Source: Penium margaritaceum (Eukaryota > Streptophyta > Zygnematophyceae > Desmidiales > Peniaceae). Taken from it: a stretch of DNA of 64,000 nucleotides. The DNA is taken from the NCBI GenBank assembly GCA_023375785.1, contig SZWC01001189.1, forward strand, positions 91,001 to 155,000. The letters run 5' to 3'. This document shows positions 32,071 through 44,111 of this stretch, one piece after another. The notes under the pieces are model-generated. The model saw only the letters and a program-made list of their open reading frames with translations. It was not told the origin of the DNA and did not search any database. Each line of letters opens with the position of its first letter. Position 1 is the first letter of the stretch. A program made the position numbers and the translations under genes.

Positions 32071-33242
32071 TGCCATATCCGGAAGTTGAAAAGTAAACTT
32101 GTAGGAAACATATCATAACCGATGTCACTTTGTTACCTCACTATAACGGATTGGACAGAATCCTTGGTCGACTAGGCCAAAACCGTGGTGCTTGAGGTTC
32201 TCTGACCCTCAAGCCCTCTCGTCTCCCGCCCACAGTCCCAAGTGACCCCGCTTGAGCCACGTGGCTCCTTTGACCGGTCGGCGTGGCATTGTCACTCGAC
32301 CGGTTGGCTGGCGCTGTTACGCAAACATGGAGATCACGTCACATGTTTTTACATAACATTTTCTTGTAATATTTCTAGATATGGTGTTTTCACACTTCTG
32401 AAATCGGACATGGTGCTTATTTTGTGCCAATCCTGGATATGGGAGCTCTATTGAAAACTCTGTGGATATGTGGTCACTACTCCACCTTGTTTTGGCTTCT
32501 TCTTTTAAGAAACGGACGTTAGGGGGCTATCTCAGCATAAGAACAAGCTGAAATGTTGAACCCAGTCCCACACAGAAAGCACCAACAAGGGAACAAATAG
32601 AGGTTGGGTCCTCCCCCCCCCAAGTGAAATAGCCAAGTCATCCATGCGCCCAGAGGATTGTTCATGAAAGCGGCTATATCAAAAGCATACAAATTTTAAA
32701 ACAGGAACAACCCTATGTCCATATCCTATTGGCATAATGTAAGACTGATCCCGCATAACGAGGAATACCATTTGATAGCAATGCCCATTTAAAGCCATTT
32801 TCGGGCAGTTACAGCGAACATGAAATGGGCACCATTTCCTCGACCGTAGTAGCCATGTAGAGTATGATTAAGGTTCAAGCCACTACACCCCCCTATAAAG
32901 ACGTCATCAAAGGCTCTCAAGTTTAAGGAAATCCAACGTTTCCAAACCCAATTGCAACTGTTTTTCTTATGACTCATGTCAATTCTATTGTTGTTGCTGC
33001 TCCTACTGTGGTTGGTTGAGGTGAGGTGAGACCAAGGGCAGCTAGAAAGCATGGAGTAATCTTCAATTTTTTTCATAAACAAGATCTGATTTTGTTTCTT
33101 GAAGACCTCAAATGTTGGCACAATTCGATTCGAGAATAGAATATTTGGCGAAAGTCACATACAACTTCAGCAAGAATAATAATGATGTGAGTGGCCTGTG
33201 TTTGTTGATATGTTACCTCTTCTCATCAGTTTGAATAGCAAA
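32071..33242. other. No supported gene
   Basis: Mixed composition; no frame longer than about 110 codons and none with recognisable content. TGGATATG-like motifs near 32,390-32,470 resemble those left of FB1, so the fold-back element could extend further than marked. Confidence 0.4.
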
Positions 33243-33320
33243 CTGTGATCACTGAGTGGTGTCCATGCCCATGTAGATCCATGATGCAGATACGGCTGGC
33301 ACCAGAGCGTCGTCATGTAG
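33243..33320 (+). repeat. Small fragment of A-type LTR, inverted
   Basis: The reverse complement of this stretch matches 31,885-31,960 in the copia A LTR (GCATGGACAC...GATCTACA...GCGTCTGCATCAGGGATC pattern). Confidence 0.55.
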
Positions 33321-33479
33321 TGATCCAACCATCTTTAGTTGCAGAACAACTGCTACAACCTGCTGTAGCAGCAACACCACCATCTACCGTAGCAAGAGTA
33401 GCAGCGGGTAGTCTACCTACTGGTATTTTCCGCACAGAAACTCTCTCTTCCATATCTCTTTGATCATGTACTGGTAACT

Positions 33480-35301
33480 AGAAATACTCCTCCTAGGCCT
33501 GAGGGAGCAGGGGGAGTATTTGAATAAGTTTCTCTAGTTGGGACAGCTGTACCGAGCCATACGTGTTCGAGATTCTTGACAAAGAAGGATGAGATATTTC
33601 TCGCATCAATGACAAGCATATCGGTGTAGCCTCAGGTTGAGCATTGTTTTCCACCATCACGTCCACAGCTAGGGGGTACACTTGATCGCTTCTCCTCCAA
33701 GGACATACAAAGGAGTGACTACATACACATGTCTAGCGTGAGACATCCGCAGGATGTAAAGGGGTTATATTTTACACTAGAGGGAACATTAGCTGAACTA
33801 CTTGTTCAGGATTGCAGTGGACACAACACAGATGATTCTGAGTTCAGTTCCATGACAGCCTTTGACAATGCTGCACATGATGGGGATGTTGAGGCAGTGA
33901 GTGTTGACGACACCCCAGAAAGTTCTGAGACGTTCCACAGCTCCCATCCATCCTTCTCCTTCTCACCTGGACCACCTCTCCCTTCTCCTCAACTCGAAGT
34001 AGCACTGGACCTATCTGTATTGCCTCTGGCTGACTGTCTGGCACAGGTTCAAGACCTACAGAGGGTTCACCTTCAAGGAGATGCCTCGTCTGAAGGTGTG
34101 CATCTTTAGGCAGCAAAAATGGAGGTATACGTGTTTTTTTGGGTAGTAGACACATTATCTATTGCCTAAAGTAAGGGATAGGTGATTCTCAAGAATCTTG
34201 AGTTTGAGCTTCTCACATTCACTATGAAGGATCATGCTAAGATTCGTAAGCAAATATCTCTTCTCAACGTGAGATGGTTGCAGTGCAGGAGTGCTTGCGA
34301 ACATGTGAGTGTGTAGTTGATGTAGCAGCTCAAGCAATGAGCTCCACATGCACAGATTCAAGCTCACTTCCATCTAACAATTGAGGGGCATCTAACACTA
34401 TCTTCTCCACCCCTGCATCATCCGAGTCAGATGAGGGTGATGCGGAGGAGCCTGTGGGCTGGGACCATTGGCCGTCACCGGATGCAAGAGTTTTAGCATC
34501 ATATCCTTCCAGTCATGCAGCCTTTAGCAGCATCTCCATTCTCGTACCTCCTGATGATGGTGATATCCAGAACCCTACCGGCTGGGAACCTTGACAGTTT
34601 CTGGACATGCAAGGTGAGACTGCCCTGCCCCTTTCTTCCTAATTTGGAGCGAGCAAGTGATACGCAATTGGTCATGTACACGGCAGCCATTGTATTTCCA
34701 TCTTCCCTTCTAATATGATATCCTCATACCTTCAGATTCTATCTGCCATTGTTGTTGTACGTTTGTTCTTCCCAAGATCGTTTGAGTCGTGGGGACATTT
34801 CCCTGGCCTTCTGCATGCATGGAGACCTGTTTCACTCTGGCATAGCAGTGGTGGGATCCTTGTTCCAACGATCCTCTTGGCAATGAGTGGGATGTGTGCA
34901 TCTCCTTAGCTGGTTCCCTGTGGGAAGCTGTCTGAGCCCAGGGGGAGTGTGAGTATATGAGCTTTGAGTTGTCTGAGTATCTGGTGATTTTGTGTAGTGA
35001 GCGTTTCATAGTTTTCCCAGATGGTTCTCAGTGGCTATATCTGTTGTTGTCTCTGATGCATCCCAGCGACCTAGTTCACCCACTCATGAATGATGGGATT
35101 TTCTCAATGGGCGACACCCAGGCATGCGATGTTTTATGTTGGTGGCTTGAGAGACCCCATGCAATTCACTTGAGTTGCCATTGGTATGAAAACTTGTTTT
35201 CTGTGACCAAACAGTATTTTGCACCATCTTGTGCGTTTCACGTACTTGCTCCGAGGTTGAGACCTGGACACTCGGTAACATGCTCCGGTGCCTCAAGATA
35301 T
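33480..35301 (+). mobile_element. Family X copy 1, left part (LTR-like, coding content unknown)
   Basis: This stretch matches 49,250-51,050 segment by segment. It ends in a purine tract (CCCAGGGGGAG, 34,938-34,947) followed by TGTGAGTATATG, the look of an LTR start, and LTR sequence then runs to 35,301 where copia J begins. Frames upstream are Ser/Pro-rich with acidic patches (about 33,729-34,109) and no RT, integrase or gag domain was recognised. It is broken. It may be a non-autonomous LTR element. Confidence 0.45.
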
Positions 35302-35942
35302 AGTTACTCTCCCAAGTATACAGAATCATGGAAATAGAGAGAGGGATTAGTGTATGGAATCCCCACATGGCATGCGCCATGGCTCAAAGACTTGTGTTAC
35401 TTAAAAATGCAGAAGAATTAGAGTCAGTGAGGACAAAGAGAGAATGATAAGCCTGATCTGGTGAGCGTGGTAATGGTCGTGCGTGGAGCTTACCGACACC
35501 GCACCGCCACCCAGGGGTCGAGTCCGACCTCTTGGTGTAAACCGAGGACGGCTACTCACCATGGCACAAAGTTAATCAGGTGAGATGGCTCCCTAAGGAT
35601 CAGCACCAGGCATGCAAAATCAAACTCCCCCGAAACCCGTACATAAGCTGGAGATAACCGTGGTATCCTGAAGTGTCAAAGTGATAAAGCTCACAGAAGC
35701 AGAGCCAAGATTAAGAGTCAGAAAGAATGTATACAGTGCATATGGCTGAAGGCCATTGCGTGCGTGTGTGCTGCTGGAAGAGTGTGAGAGTCCCCTCATG
35801 AACGTCTCCCATCATGTGGGAAAATCTCCAGTGCAATCACAACGCTTAGTCTCTTGGACATGCGTGGTGTAGCGAGCATGTGGAGCAAGAAATGAGGAAG
35901 GATTGGGTTTGATGGGCCACCAACTGAACCACAACCATTAAC
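35302..35942 (-). repeat. Copia J 3' LTR
   Basis: 641 bp. It matches the 5' LTR and, over its middle part, the LTR of F (53,574-54,184), including TGGTGAGTAGCC and CTCGACCC segments. Confidence 0.75.
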
Positions 35943-37359
35943 ACTCCTCCATGACCTGCACTCATAGAATTGACATGTTACAGCAAGCCAGTGTCAGTAA
36001 GAATAGAGACAGAGAAGCCAAGATCACCCGGAGTCATGGAGACAGGCAAAACCAACATCATGAACACCGCACTTACAGAAACTTGTGCAAAGAACCTGTG
36101 TTAGAAAATCAGCCGCTGTGAACGCGTGTCCAACCAGACAACTTTACCTAAGCTGGAAGCAATGCACTCATGAACAAAATGCCGCTCAATGTTTACGTGC
36201 TTTGTGCATGAATGATACATGCCATCATTTTCAGGAATGGCTTTTCTGCTGTGATTGTCATACGCAAGGTGATGTAGTGAATGGGAATTCACAATTCTGT
36301 AGCAAACAACATAGCCAGCGACTCTCACACGTGCCAGCAGAAAGTACTACATACTCGGGCTCACATGAGCTCCTTGCCACACATCCTTGTTCACAAATTT
36401 TCTGGGAAACTTTCGTCCAATGAGAAAGATGTATAAAACATTTCTCGGTCTAGCATCTTTCTCATTTATACACATTGTGCTTAGCTTTGCGGGCCTGGTG
36501 AACTTTCATGGGCTCCAGCGATAGTGGGGAGAGACCATAGTAGCAAAGCAATGAGCCACACTCCCAAAGATAGACATGTCAAGAGCATGAAGAAATTCAT
36601 TCTCCACAAGGGCATTTCCAAAAGCATAGCTGGATTGAATAATTGACACATAGGTGGACAATTCAGCAGATGTGGTAAGCCCAAGAGCACGGAGTCTGTG
36701 CTCACTGATCAAGGTGGTGTCATCTGGAGCAATGGGACCATGTTAGGATGTGCCATGGCAGGAAACCGTAGATGTGCGATTTTGACTGGGAAGGGCATAC
36801 GCACGAGCACCCCGCACGTAGGGGGACACAGGGTGTGAGGAGGATGTGGCAAGCAATGCAGTAAAGGAAAACGCTGGCAATGAGGTGGAGGAAGAGGGCT
36901 CAGGTAGTGCATGAGAGATGGAAGACACAGATGGGACTGGAGAGGAAGGGTTGTGCACAGTGCTTGGTGGAGAAGACTGAGGCAAAGGAGAGGTCGTATT
37001 CAGCTTCATCCTTTTCCAGCCACACCCACTAGTCGTCAGGCACTGGCATTAGGGTACGGCTACGAGCAGCACCACGTGAAGTGCCCTCCTAGTGGTGGCC
37101 CTCATTGTCAGAGCGATGATCTGGGTCCTCTGGGTCGACCATGGGACCTGAGGGTGGCACTGTATGATGACAGCTGCTTCTGGAGTTGTGGCTGAGAATG
37201 CGGCTGGGAACAGGTGCTGCAAATTCAGCTTCTATGATTGCTGTTGTGGTTGTAGCTACGAAGAAATGGTGCTTGTCCTGCCATCCCCACGATCCTTAGG
37301 GTTGTGGTGACGGAAATTGTTCTGAGGGGAAGAGTCCCCATGCCACTGTTAGAATTGTG

Positions 37360-38000
37360 GCTGCAATCAGCGATGACGCAGGGGCTGCACGGATGGACAG
37401 CAACCAGTGACCGCGTGGAGGCTGTATAGAGTGGCAGCTGGGGTAAGAAGACTGTGACAGTGGCGGGTAACAGTGTAGGCACTGCTGATCCGCCAATGCT
37501 GCGGGTGCAATAAGTACTGCAATGTGTGTCATAGTGGCCGCAGAGAGCAGCAGCCCAGATGCTGGTGTGGGCGTGCACAGAGTGGTAGCAATCAATGATT
37601 GTGAAGGAGCTACATGGAGTGGCAGCTGAGGTAAGAAGACTGTGACAGTGGCAGGTAGCGATGCAGGAACTGCATATCCGTAGATGCTACAATTGTAAGA
37701 AGTACACAATGTGTGCTGCACTGGCCTTAGAGAACAGACGCCGGGATGATGTTACGGGTACTGCATAGAGTGTTAGCGATCGACAATGGCGCAGGGGCTT
37801 CACAGAGAAGCAGTCAAGGTGAAAGAACTTTGACAGTGGGGGAAGCTATGCAGGTACTGCTGATCTGCCAGTGCTACGGCTGCAAGAAGTACCGCTATGC
37901 GTGTTGGAGTCATTGCATAGAGCAGCACTGTGAAAGTGGGGACAGCGGGACAGGCACTGCTGATGGTGCCGGTGCTACAGATGCAAGAGGCACCAGAGTG
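37360..38000. repeat. Degenerate tandem repeats (~170-225 bp) in copia J leader
   Basis: Segments of the type AAGA(A)CTGTGACAGTGG(C/G)GG...GCA(C/G)TGCTGATC...GCTAC recur at about 37,447, 37,636, 37,815 and, weakly, 37,927. The minus-strand frames here are Cys/His/Ala/Thr-rich low complexity. Confidence 0.6.
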
Positions 38001-38170
38001 GATAGCGTGGTGGCTGCAGAGATTAGCAGCCTCAATGAGAGGTGCTCCAGTTTCCACTGAAGCTGAGGCTACAAGAGGCTGCCACAGGACCATACTAGAT
38101 TTCGAAGAGTGGCTCAGGGTCTAGAGATGGGAAACATAGGAGGGACTGTCCATTGGTTGCTTTGATACCA

Positions 38171-38636
38171 GTAATTACTTTCCTACGTGCACAGAACCAT
38201 GAAAATAGAGAGCAATTAGTATGGGGAATCCCCACGTGGTACACACCATGACTCAAATGATTTTAATCTTGCTGGGTGGGTCCCTAAGGATGAGCACACG
38301 GCATGCAGAAAGAAGCTACTCCGAAAGCCACGAATAATTTGGAAACAACCCTGGCATCCTAAATTGTAAAAGGACTAGGGATCCTACGAGAAGAGCCAAG
38401 AGTAAGAATCATAAGGAAAGAACACATATCATTTTGCTGAAGGCCACTGCTTGCGTGTGTGCTGCTACTGGATGAGTGTGACAGCACCCTCATGAACATC
38501 CCTCATCATGTGGAAAGAGTTCCACCTCAGTCACAACGCTTAGTCTCCTGTACATGTGTTTCCTAGTAAGCATGTGGAGCAAGTTAGGAGGGCATTATGG
38601 ATGTGATGTGCCACCAACTGAACCACAAAGATTAAC
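38171..38636 (-). repeat. Copia J 5' LTR
   Basis: About 466 bp from GTAATTACTTTCC to CAAAGATTAACA, next to the primer site on its left. Confidence 0.75.
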
Positions 38637-38896
38637 ATGTGAAACCTGATTTGTGGATCTTTAGTTTAATGATGTCATTGGCACTGTGTAGTAGCATTTG
38701 GACATATTGCAGCTAAATTTATAGCTTCTCTACAGTCGAGACCAGGGATCTTCTTGATTTGTTTTGGTACCACGAAAGATCTGTTTCTCTTGGATTTACA
38801 TTCAGTGGCACCAGAATTCCCTGTCCATCTATTTTTATATGGTCAAGATGGGCTACCCTCCAGTCCTTTTTACATAAGACCACAATGGACCTCATT

Positions 38897-38978
<82 letters not shown>

Positions 38979-39110
38979 CCTCTCTTGTTTCTTCATCTTT
39001 GCATTACTGACCTAGCCATTTTTTGGCACTGCAATTCTTCCACTTACCATGAAATTGAATATTTTGCGTAGCATGGGCCTACATTAATATGCCCAAAAAA
39101 AGACTTACAA
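38637..39110 (+). mobile_element. Family X copy 1, right part, resumed after copia J
   Basis: The segment matches 51,090-51,260 of X copy 2 (CTCATTGT...TTTGTTTCTTCATTT and TACTGCAATTCTTCCACTCACC patterns), so copia J and a TC microsatellite lie within it. Confidence 0.6.
38899..38974. repeat. (TC)n microsatellite
   Basis: About 38 uninterrupted TC units, followed by C-rich variants. Confidence 0.98.
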
Positions 39111-39189
39111 CCCGGGCGTAAATTATCACGGCACCACGTCAGACGTCTCACTTCCAAAAACATGTAACCGAGACTAATTGCCAGTCAAC

Positions 39190-39880
39190 TGAGGAGGATC
39201 TATTGAAAGCTTACGGGTTTATATGTATTGCAACAAGCTGTGAATGCCTGAGTTTTAGGCAGTGTTGAGACGTGAGTGCTTCTCAGCTTGCACTGTTGGA
39301 TTTCCAGCAGCTGAATTGCCTCTCCTGCCACACATCTTAGGCATTCTGGCCACCTAGTTCACCCATGCATGGTAGACATAATGTTTTTGTTTGTCGAAAC
39401 CCGGGCACTCGGTGGTCTGTTCCAGTGCTCTGGGAGACCCCATGATGATTGGAAACATGTTATCTCTGACAGTTTGTGTATTATCCTTGTGGTTGAGACC
39501 CAAGTACACGGTGTTATGTACTAGTACCTGGGGAGATCCAGGAACGGTTTATTGCACATTTATAGACTTCGGATATGTCATGTTTGGTTTGCATGTGGCC
39601 AAGGGCCAAATTCCTAGAGACATGTTCCGGCGTCTTGGGAGGTCAAACTTTTCTGGCTTGGATTTAGCGGTGGTGCTAGAATACTACCATGGAGTTTGGA
39701 TGTGTTTTAGGCATACTTTGTATCTTCTTGACAGTCAAGACCTGGGAACTCAGTGATCTGTTCTGGTGCCTCAAGAGACTCGTCTTCTTATGTTTGTTTT
39801 GCTATGGTATTCATATTCCTTTTCCATACATTTTGCTGCGAAAGGGGTGAAGGGGCCTGACAGGCCTGACAGGTTTCCGC
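39190..39880 (+). repeat. Family X copy 3 (LTR-like piece)
   Basis: It matches 50,600-51,110 (GTGAGTGCTTCTCAGCTTGCAC and CACACATCTTAAGCATTCTGG types). It may be a solo LTR or the 5' LTR of X copy 2. Confidence 0.55.
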
Positions 39881-40980
39881 TGTCTTTAGGTATCGCTGCA
39901 GTGACACCAAACAACAGCGGAAAACTGCACTCAGTGAGTGACTGAACAATGATTGTGTAGGACATGCACAAGGCAGCATCTTGGACTACTTACATCAGTG
40001 GCTTTCAACAGTTGCTTGCATCAGCAGCTTGCAGCAGCAAGGTACAGTGGCTGCGTGCAGCAGCGGCCTATAGCAGTGCATTAGGGTAGCAGATTGCTGA
40101 GTACAGCACACAGTATACATCTTGCACCTTGCAACTGCTGCATGAACATTGATGGTTTGTAGCATTCGGTGGCAACAGCGACTAGCTACAGTAGCACAAT
40201 GCAGCAACAACATCAAAACTGCATTGGCCGCACCTGAATGTAGCGACACACGCATTCTGCATCAGTAGCATCGCCAGCGCAAAGCCTAGCCGTGCAAAAT
40301 GGAAACTTGCAACTGTAGCCGTGTGCAAGTAGCTAAGAGCAGTGGTCGTATTGTGTAGTAGGAACAGTAGCCGTAGTAAGCTACTGCAGTGCAGACGTGT
40401 AAGCAACAGCACCGTGCATTCTCAAATGCGATAGTGGTCAGTCGTGGCGACAGAAGTGTGTGGCTTCAGCAACATGGCGTGACAGAAATAAGAGCATGAT
40501 ACAAGCTGCAACATCACTATACAGCTCTGTCCTTTCAGCGGCGCGGAAGCTGCACTGGTTGCTGATGCCTGCATCTTTCAATGGAGGCGCAAGTGAGTTC
40601 GCACGCAAATGCCAAACACCCACATCACAGGTGCCTGCAACATCTATGAACTCACTGGCGCTAGCTGGTGATTTCCAGGAAAGAAACATTCCTGCTTGCA
40701 CACCACCGGCTGGATTCGAACTGGCCAAGACACAATTCAGCGTAACTTGCAATCTAGCATGCAAGCCTCCTGAGACTATATAGGAAGATGGGCCTGTTGC
40801 AATAGTCCCTAGAGAAGTGTACTTTGACAAAAAAGGAAACACCGGTTTTACTTATTATTGTTTCTTCTTTATCTTATTCCTTGAATAGCAACAAAACATT
40901 TCTCTAGTTAAAGCACGTGCAAGTGCAAGTGCAAGCTCATAATCCCTGAAGGCGGCAGGTTCTATCCCGAATCAGGCTCC
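39881..40980. other. GCA/CAG-rich stretch, no supported gene
   Basis: Between 40,000 and 40,450 both strands are rich in GCA/TGC triplets, like the leaders of the copia elements here. Short frames are low-complexity. A frame at 40,460-40,783 has no recognisable content. It could be leader DNA of X copy 2. Confidence 0.4.
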
Positions 40981-41009
40981 ATGCTCAGTCTTCTCACCAC
41001 CGATACAAA

Positions 41010-41255
41010 TCATTTAACACTTTCATCCTCCAAATTGATCCTTCTAAGCATAATGATGCCGCAGTCAGGACCGTCTTCTATCTTTTTTTCCACATTGGAA
41101 ATTTTCATGCCGTCTAGAGATAACGCAAAATTTACCTCACCCTTATCATCTACAACCCTCAGACATGCTGAGGCGGCAGCAGGGACCATTACCACGTGAT
41201 ATCCCCGACCATGTGCTCCTGTGGTTGGCTTCTTCACCGCCAGGATACAGCGCAT
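41010..41255 (-). CDS. 81-residue ORF, unknown
   Basis: The frame starts at ATG (41,255) and ends at a stop. Composition is protein-like, with alternating hydrophobic and charged residues (YHVVMVPAAASACLRVVDD, then GEVNFALSLDGMKISNVEKK) and no low complexity. The opposite strand is also open for about 70 codons, and this DNA lies inside family X, so coding is uncertain. I recognise no family. Confidence 0.2.
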   Translation of the reverse strand: MRCILAVKKPTTGAHGRGYHVVMVPAAASACLRVVDDKGEVNFALSLDGMKISNVEKKIEDGPDCGIIMLRRINLEDESVK

Positions 41256-42439
41256 GCTTTACACACTCTGATCACTAGTCGCCTCCGGGCGCAATGATCC
41301 TACCGCCTGCACCACCACCACATGATGCTGTTGGAAAGTCACTCACATGGTCAGTTTCTTCACCGCCAGGAGAGAGCGTTCTCAATGCCTCCCCGTGTCA
41401 TCAGCCTAGCTGCACGGTGACCCGGCATGTGGCATCACCCTTTCATGTGTCCTCTGGGCAGCCTCCTCTGTGGTCTGCTTCTACACCGTCTAGAGACGGT
41501 GCTCTACAAGCCTGTCATTGTCATTGGAATGACAGCATGGTAACCAAGCTGGCTACAGACTTTCGCCAGCTTTCTCGGACTTCACTTTCTCGGCCACTCG
41601 AATACAGTGTTCTTCATGGACATCCTCATGATCAGCCGCCTTCATGGATTGTGATGTAGCTGCTAGCCCCACCTCTTTATCATGTAGCTGGCCAGCTGCT
41701 CACGTGGTCGGCCTCTATGCTGCCGGGACACGGCACTCCCCATCCTCATTTTTCTGATCCCCACATGATTGGCCCTCGCCTTCGACAGCAGGGACCACCT
41801 CTTCGTGGATTTTCCTGCCACTTCTGTGGACATGGATGCCACGATTGGTGCCAGTGTCGCTAGCGTCCAAGTGAGCCCCATCCATCCTGGCTCACTCCAT
41901 AATCCTGTGCCTTCCCTCATCCTCCACAAAAGGCAGACCTCCCTGGTTCAGCCATAGTCCTCACACTAGAGCTCCGGTAACTCTGTACACCGAGCTCCAA
42001 GGTCTAAGGAAAATACTACGGCAGCTCAGTAACGATCTCTTTTTGGAGCAGGTTGATTCCCCCCATCCGAAGTCTGTGTCATCTCCTTCCACCTTGCCGT
42101 CTTCATCTGAGGGAGTTTCTACAGTTGGAATGGACCTTCCTTCTCATTCCGCGGCTATTCATACTTCACTCCATCCGAGTCATGTGGAAAATAGATGAGC
42201 CAATCTCCACTGCTTCTTCCAGTCCACCTCATGCTCAACATCACCGTCAGCGTATAGCCCGTCATGTTTGTCTCGTCAATGGCATGTCTGTCTCTCTGCT
42301 GGCTTCTAGTGTTATGCAGGTCAATGGGGGATGTGTGCACCCATTCCCTCTGATATTGACTACAACAGTGAGCACCAAGGATGGAGCAGCCCTTACCGTA
42401 TCAGTTGGAACATGCACATCTTCATCTTCTGCTGTATCT

Positions 42440-43900
42440 ATACCTACATTTTTCGCATCATCTAGAGTACTAGTTTCATCAGATGTGCCAGCTTCACCCT
42501 TGGTGTCAACATTAATAGCATCAGCTTCATCTGCTACATCCATGTCATCTACAACATCATCTTCATCTGTAGCATGAGATTCATCTGTAGTATGAGCTTC
42601 ATCAGTAATATCAGCTTCATCTTTCTGTTTCTGTACCATCAGCTGCTACAACTTCCTTGGGTGCATTGGCTGCACCACTTGCACCCTCGATGTTGACATC
42701 ACCATCAGAATTAAGGGTGCACACAGGTTCCAGGAACCGAGGTTCCGGAACCGCGGTTCCGGCTCTGGAACTGTAACCGCGGTTCTGGTTCCAAGATCCT
42801 GGAACCGTCCAGGAACCGCGGTTCCTGAACCCAAGTTTATGGAGGGGATCATGCGTGGAGAGGGGGATATTATGGGCTTTTGTTGTTCATGTGGCACCTT
42901 GGGAGGCCATGTGAGCACTCCAATCACGTACCTACATACAATGAAGGAATGTTGAACGGCTTTTCCTTGTCTTTTTGGAGAAACAAAAAGATTTTTGGAG
43001 CCAATCGTGCTTCACATTCCTTGCTTACAAGGGGGAATTTTTATGGAACCGTGACCAGAACCCGGGTTCTGAGAGGAACCGCGGTTCCGGAACCGGAACC
43101 GCAATTCTGGTTCCGAGCTGGAATCGGAACCGTGGTTCTGGTTCCATTCTCAGAACTGCAGTTCTGTAATCAGAATCAGTTTCATCTGTAGTATCGGATT
43201 CATCTGTAGCATCGGCTTCACCTGCACCATTGGCTTCATCTGTAGCATTAGCTCCATGTGCAGCATCAGCTTCATAGTTTGTCTTTTTTCACACCATCAA
43301 AGATTCTAGCATCCTAGACTGTATTGGTCGCACCAGATTTACCCATGGTTTCAACACCAGTACCTTCAGCCTTATTTGGTGCATCAGCTCCATCTCCAAC
43401 ATCAGCTTCATCAACTATTTCGATATCATTTGCTATATCAGCTGACTCATGTGCACGAGAATCATCTGATGTATCTACGACTATAACTTTCACATCATCC
43501 ACAGTAACAGCTGCATCAGCTACACTAGCTGTCCCATTTGCATCATCTTCTGCATTGGCAGCACCAGCATCAAATACAACATCTACAACTTCAGCAACAT
43601 CGGCAACATCTACATCATCTGTTGTGTCTACATCTAAAAAAACTGTTTCATCTATAGCATCCACAATCTCAACATTAAGGAAAACATCTCCATCATCTGT
43701 TGTGTCAATATCTACACCTCTTGCATCATTTGTAATACCAGCTATCATGACTACATCAGCAACACTAGCTTTTCCACCTGCATCATCTGCTACACCTATA
43801 GCTTTAGTTTCATTGCATGTATTTGCTTTGTCTGCATCTCTAGTAGCATCAGCTTTATCGTCTACATCAGGTGCGTTGGATGTTCCAGCGTCATCAGTAG
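42440..43900. repeat. Low-complexity GCATCA-type region open on both strands
   Basis: Triplets of the kind (ACATCW)(GCATCA)(TCTGTW) run for about 1 kb outside the MITE. The plus strand reads Ser/Ala/Thr-rich (205 codons open at 43,324-43,941), the minus strand Asp/Ala/Val-rich (ADVADEADA type; 206 codons open at 43,314-43,934). The same type resumes at 48,742-49,200. Confidence 0.75.
42712..43168. mobile_element. hAT-like non-autonomous element (MITE), 457 bp
   Basis: The insert is bounded by an exact 8-bp direct repeat ATCAGAAT (42,704-42,711 and 43,169-43,176) and splits the low-complexity region. Its ends are arrays of GGAACCGCGGTTCC-type palindromes and GGTTCC/GGAACC words (42,728-42,835 and 43,040-43,155) around about 200 bp of AT-richer core. 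An 8-bp duplication and a TAAGGGTGCAC start fit the hAT superfamily. There is no transposase frame. Confidence 0.65.
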
Positions 43901-44111
43901 TGTTGGAAATGTGGTTCCAACGTGGCCTGACCACATCCTGAGGTTCACAGCTTTTTTGGACAACAGTCTTAGACGCCGCGTGTATTTTCTGGTCGCCACA
44001 CGCTACGTGAGCAGAATTCTAACGGAATGCAGAAACATCCAAATTCCAAAGAGCTGGGGGTCAATCTTTGTTGGATATTTGGACAAGGACCACATCAGCA
44101 AATGAATAGTG

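Larger units (their letters stand above)
35302..38636 (-). mobile_element. Ty1/copia element J, internally reduced, broken
   Basis: LTRs lie at 35,302-35,942 (3') and 38,171-38,636 (5'), with unequal lengths. The minus-strand purine tract GGTCATGGAGGAG abuts TGTTAATGG at 35,942, and the primer-site match TGGTATCAAAGC lies at about 38,159-38,170. Recognised parts are a RNase H tail (36,101-36,328, SCTKHVNIERHFVHE) and a linker matching copia E (36,506-37,009, ALGLTTSAELS and HPVSPYVRGARAY). RT was not recognised. The leader holds tandem repeats. It is nested inside family X. LTR identity is about 75% by eye, so it is old. Confidence 0.78.
41290..43900 (+). mobile_element. Family X copy 2, left part
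   Basis: The first 650 bp hold an imperfect repeat of about 60 codons (PLTWSVSSPPGES, PLWSASTPSRDG, LLTWSASMLPGHG patterns). From 42,440 the DNA becomes low-complexity (separate entry), interrupted by a hAT-like MITE. At 43,900 copia I is inserted and the same low-complexity type continues at 48,742. No known retroelement domain was recognised. Confidence 0.4.

Noticed and set aside
35440-35580. Segment with a GGGTCGAGTCCGA Pol III B-box-like motif, considered a tRNA-derived SINE in the J LTR
   Set aside because: The same segment occupies the corresponding place in the F LTR (53,900-54,060), so it is part of the LTR family and not a separate insertion.
39881-39905. TAGGTATCGCTGC as a primer site after X copy 3
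   Set aside because: The X LTR-like homology does not end at this point in the other copies, so the match is probably accidental.
40710-40790. GGATTCGAAC suggested a minus-strand tRNA T-arm
   Set aside because: No acceptor stem, D-arm or anticodon arm with correct spacing could be folded around it.
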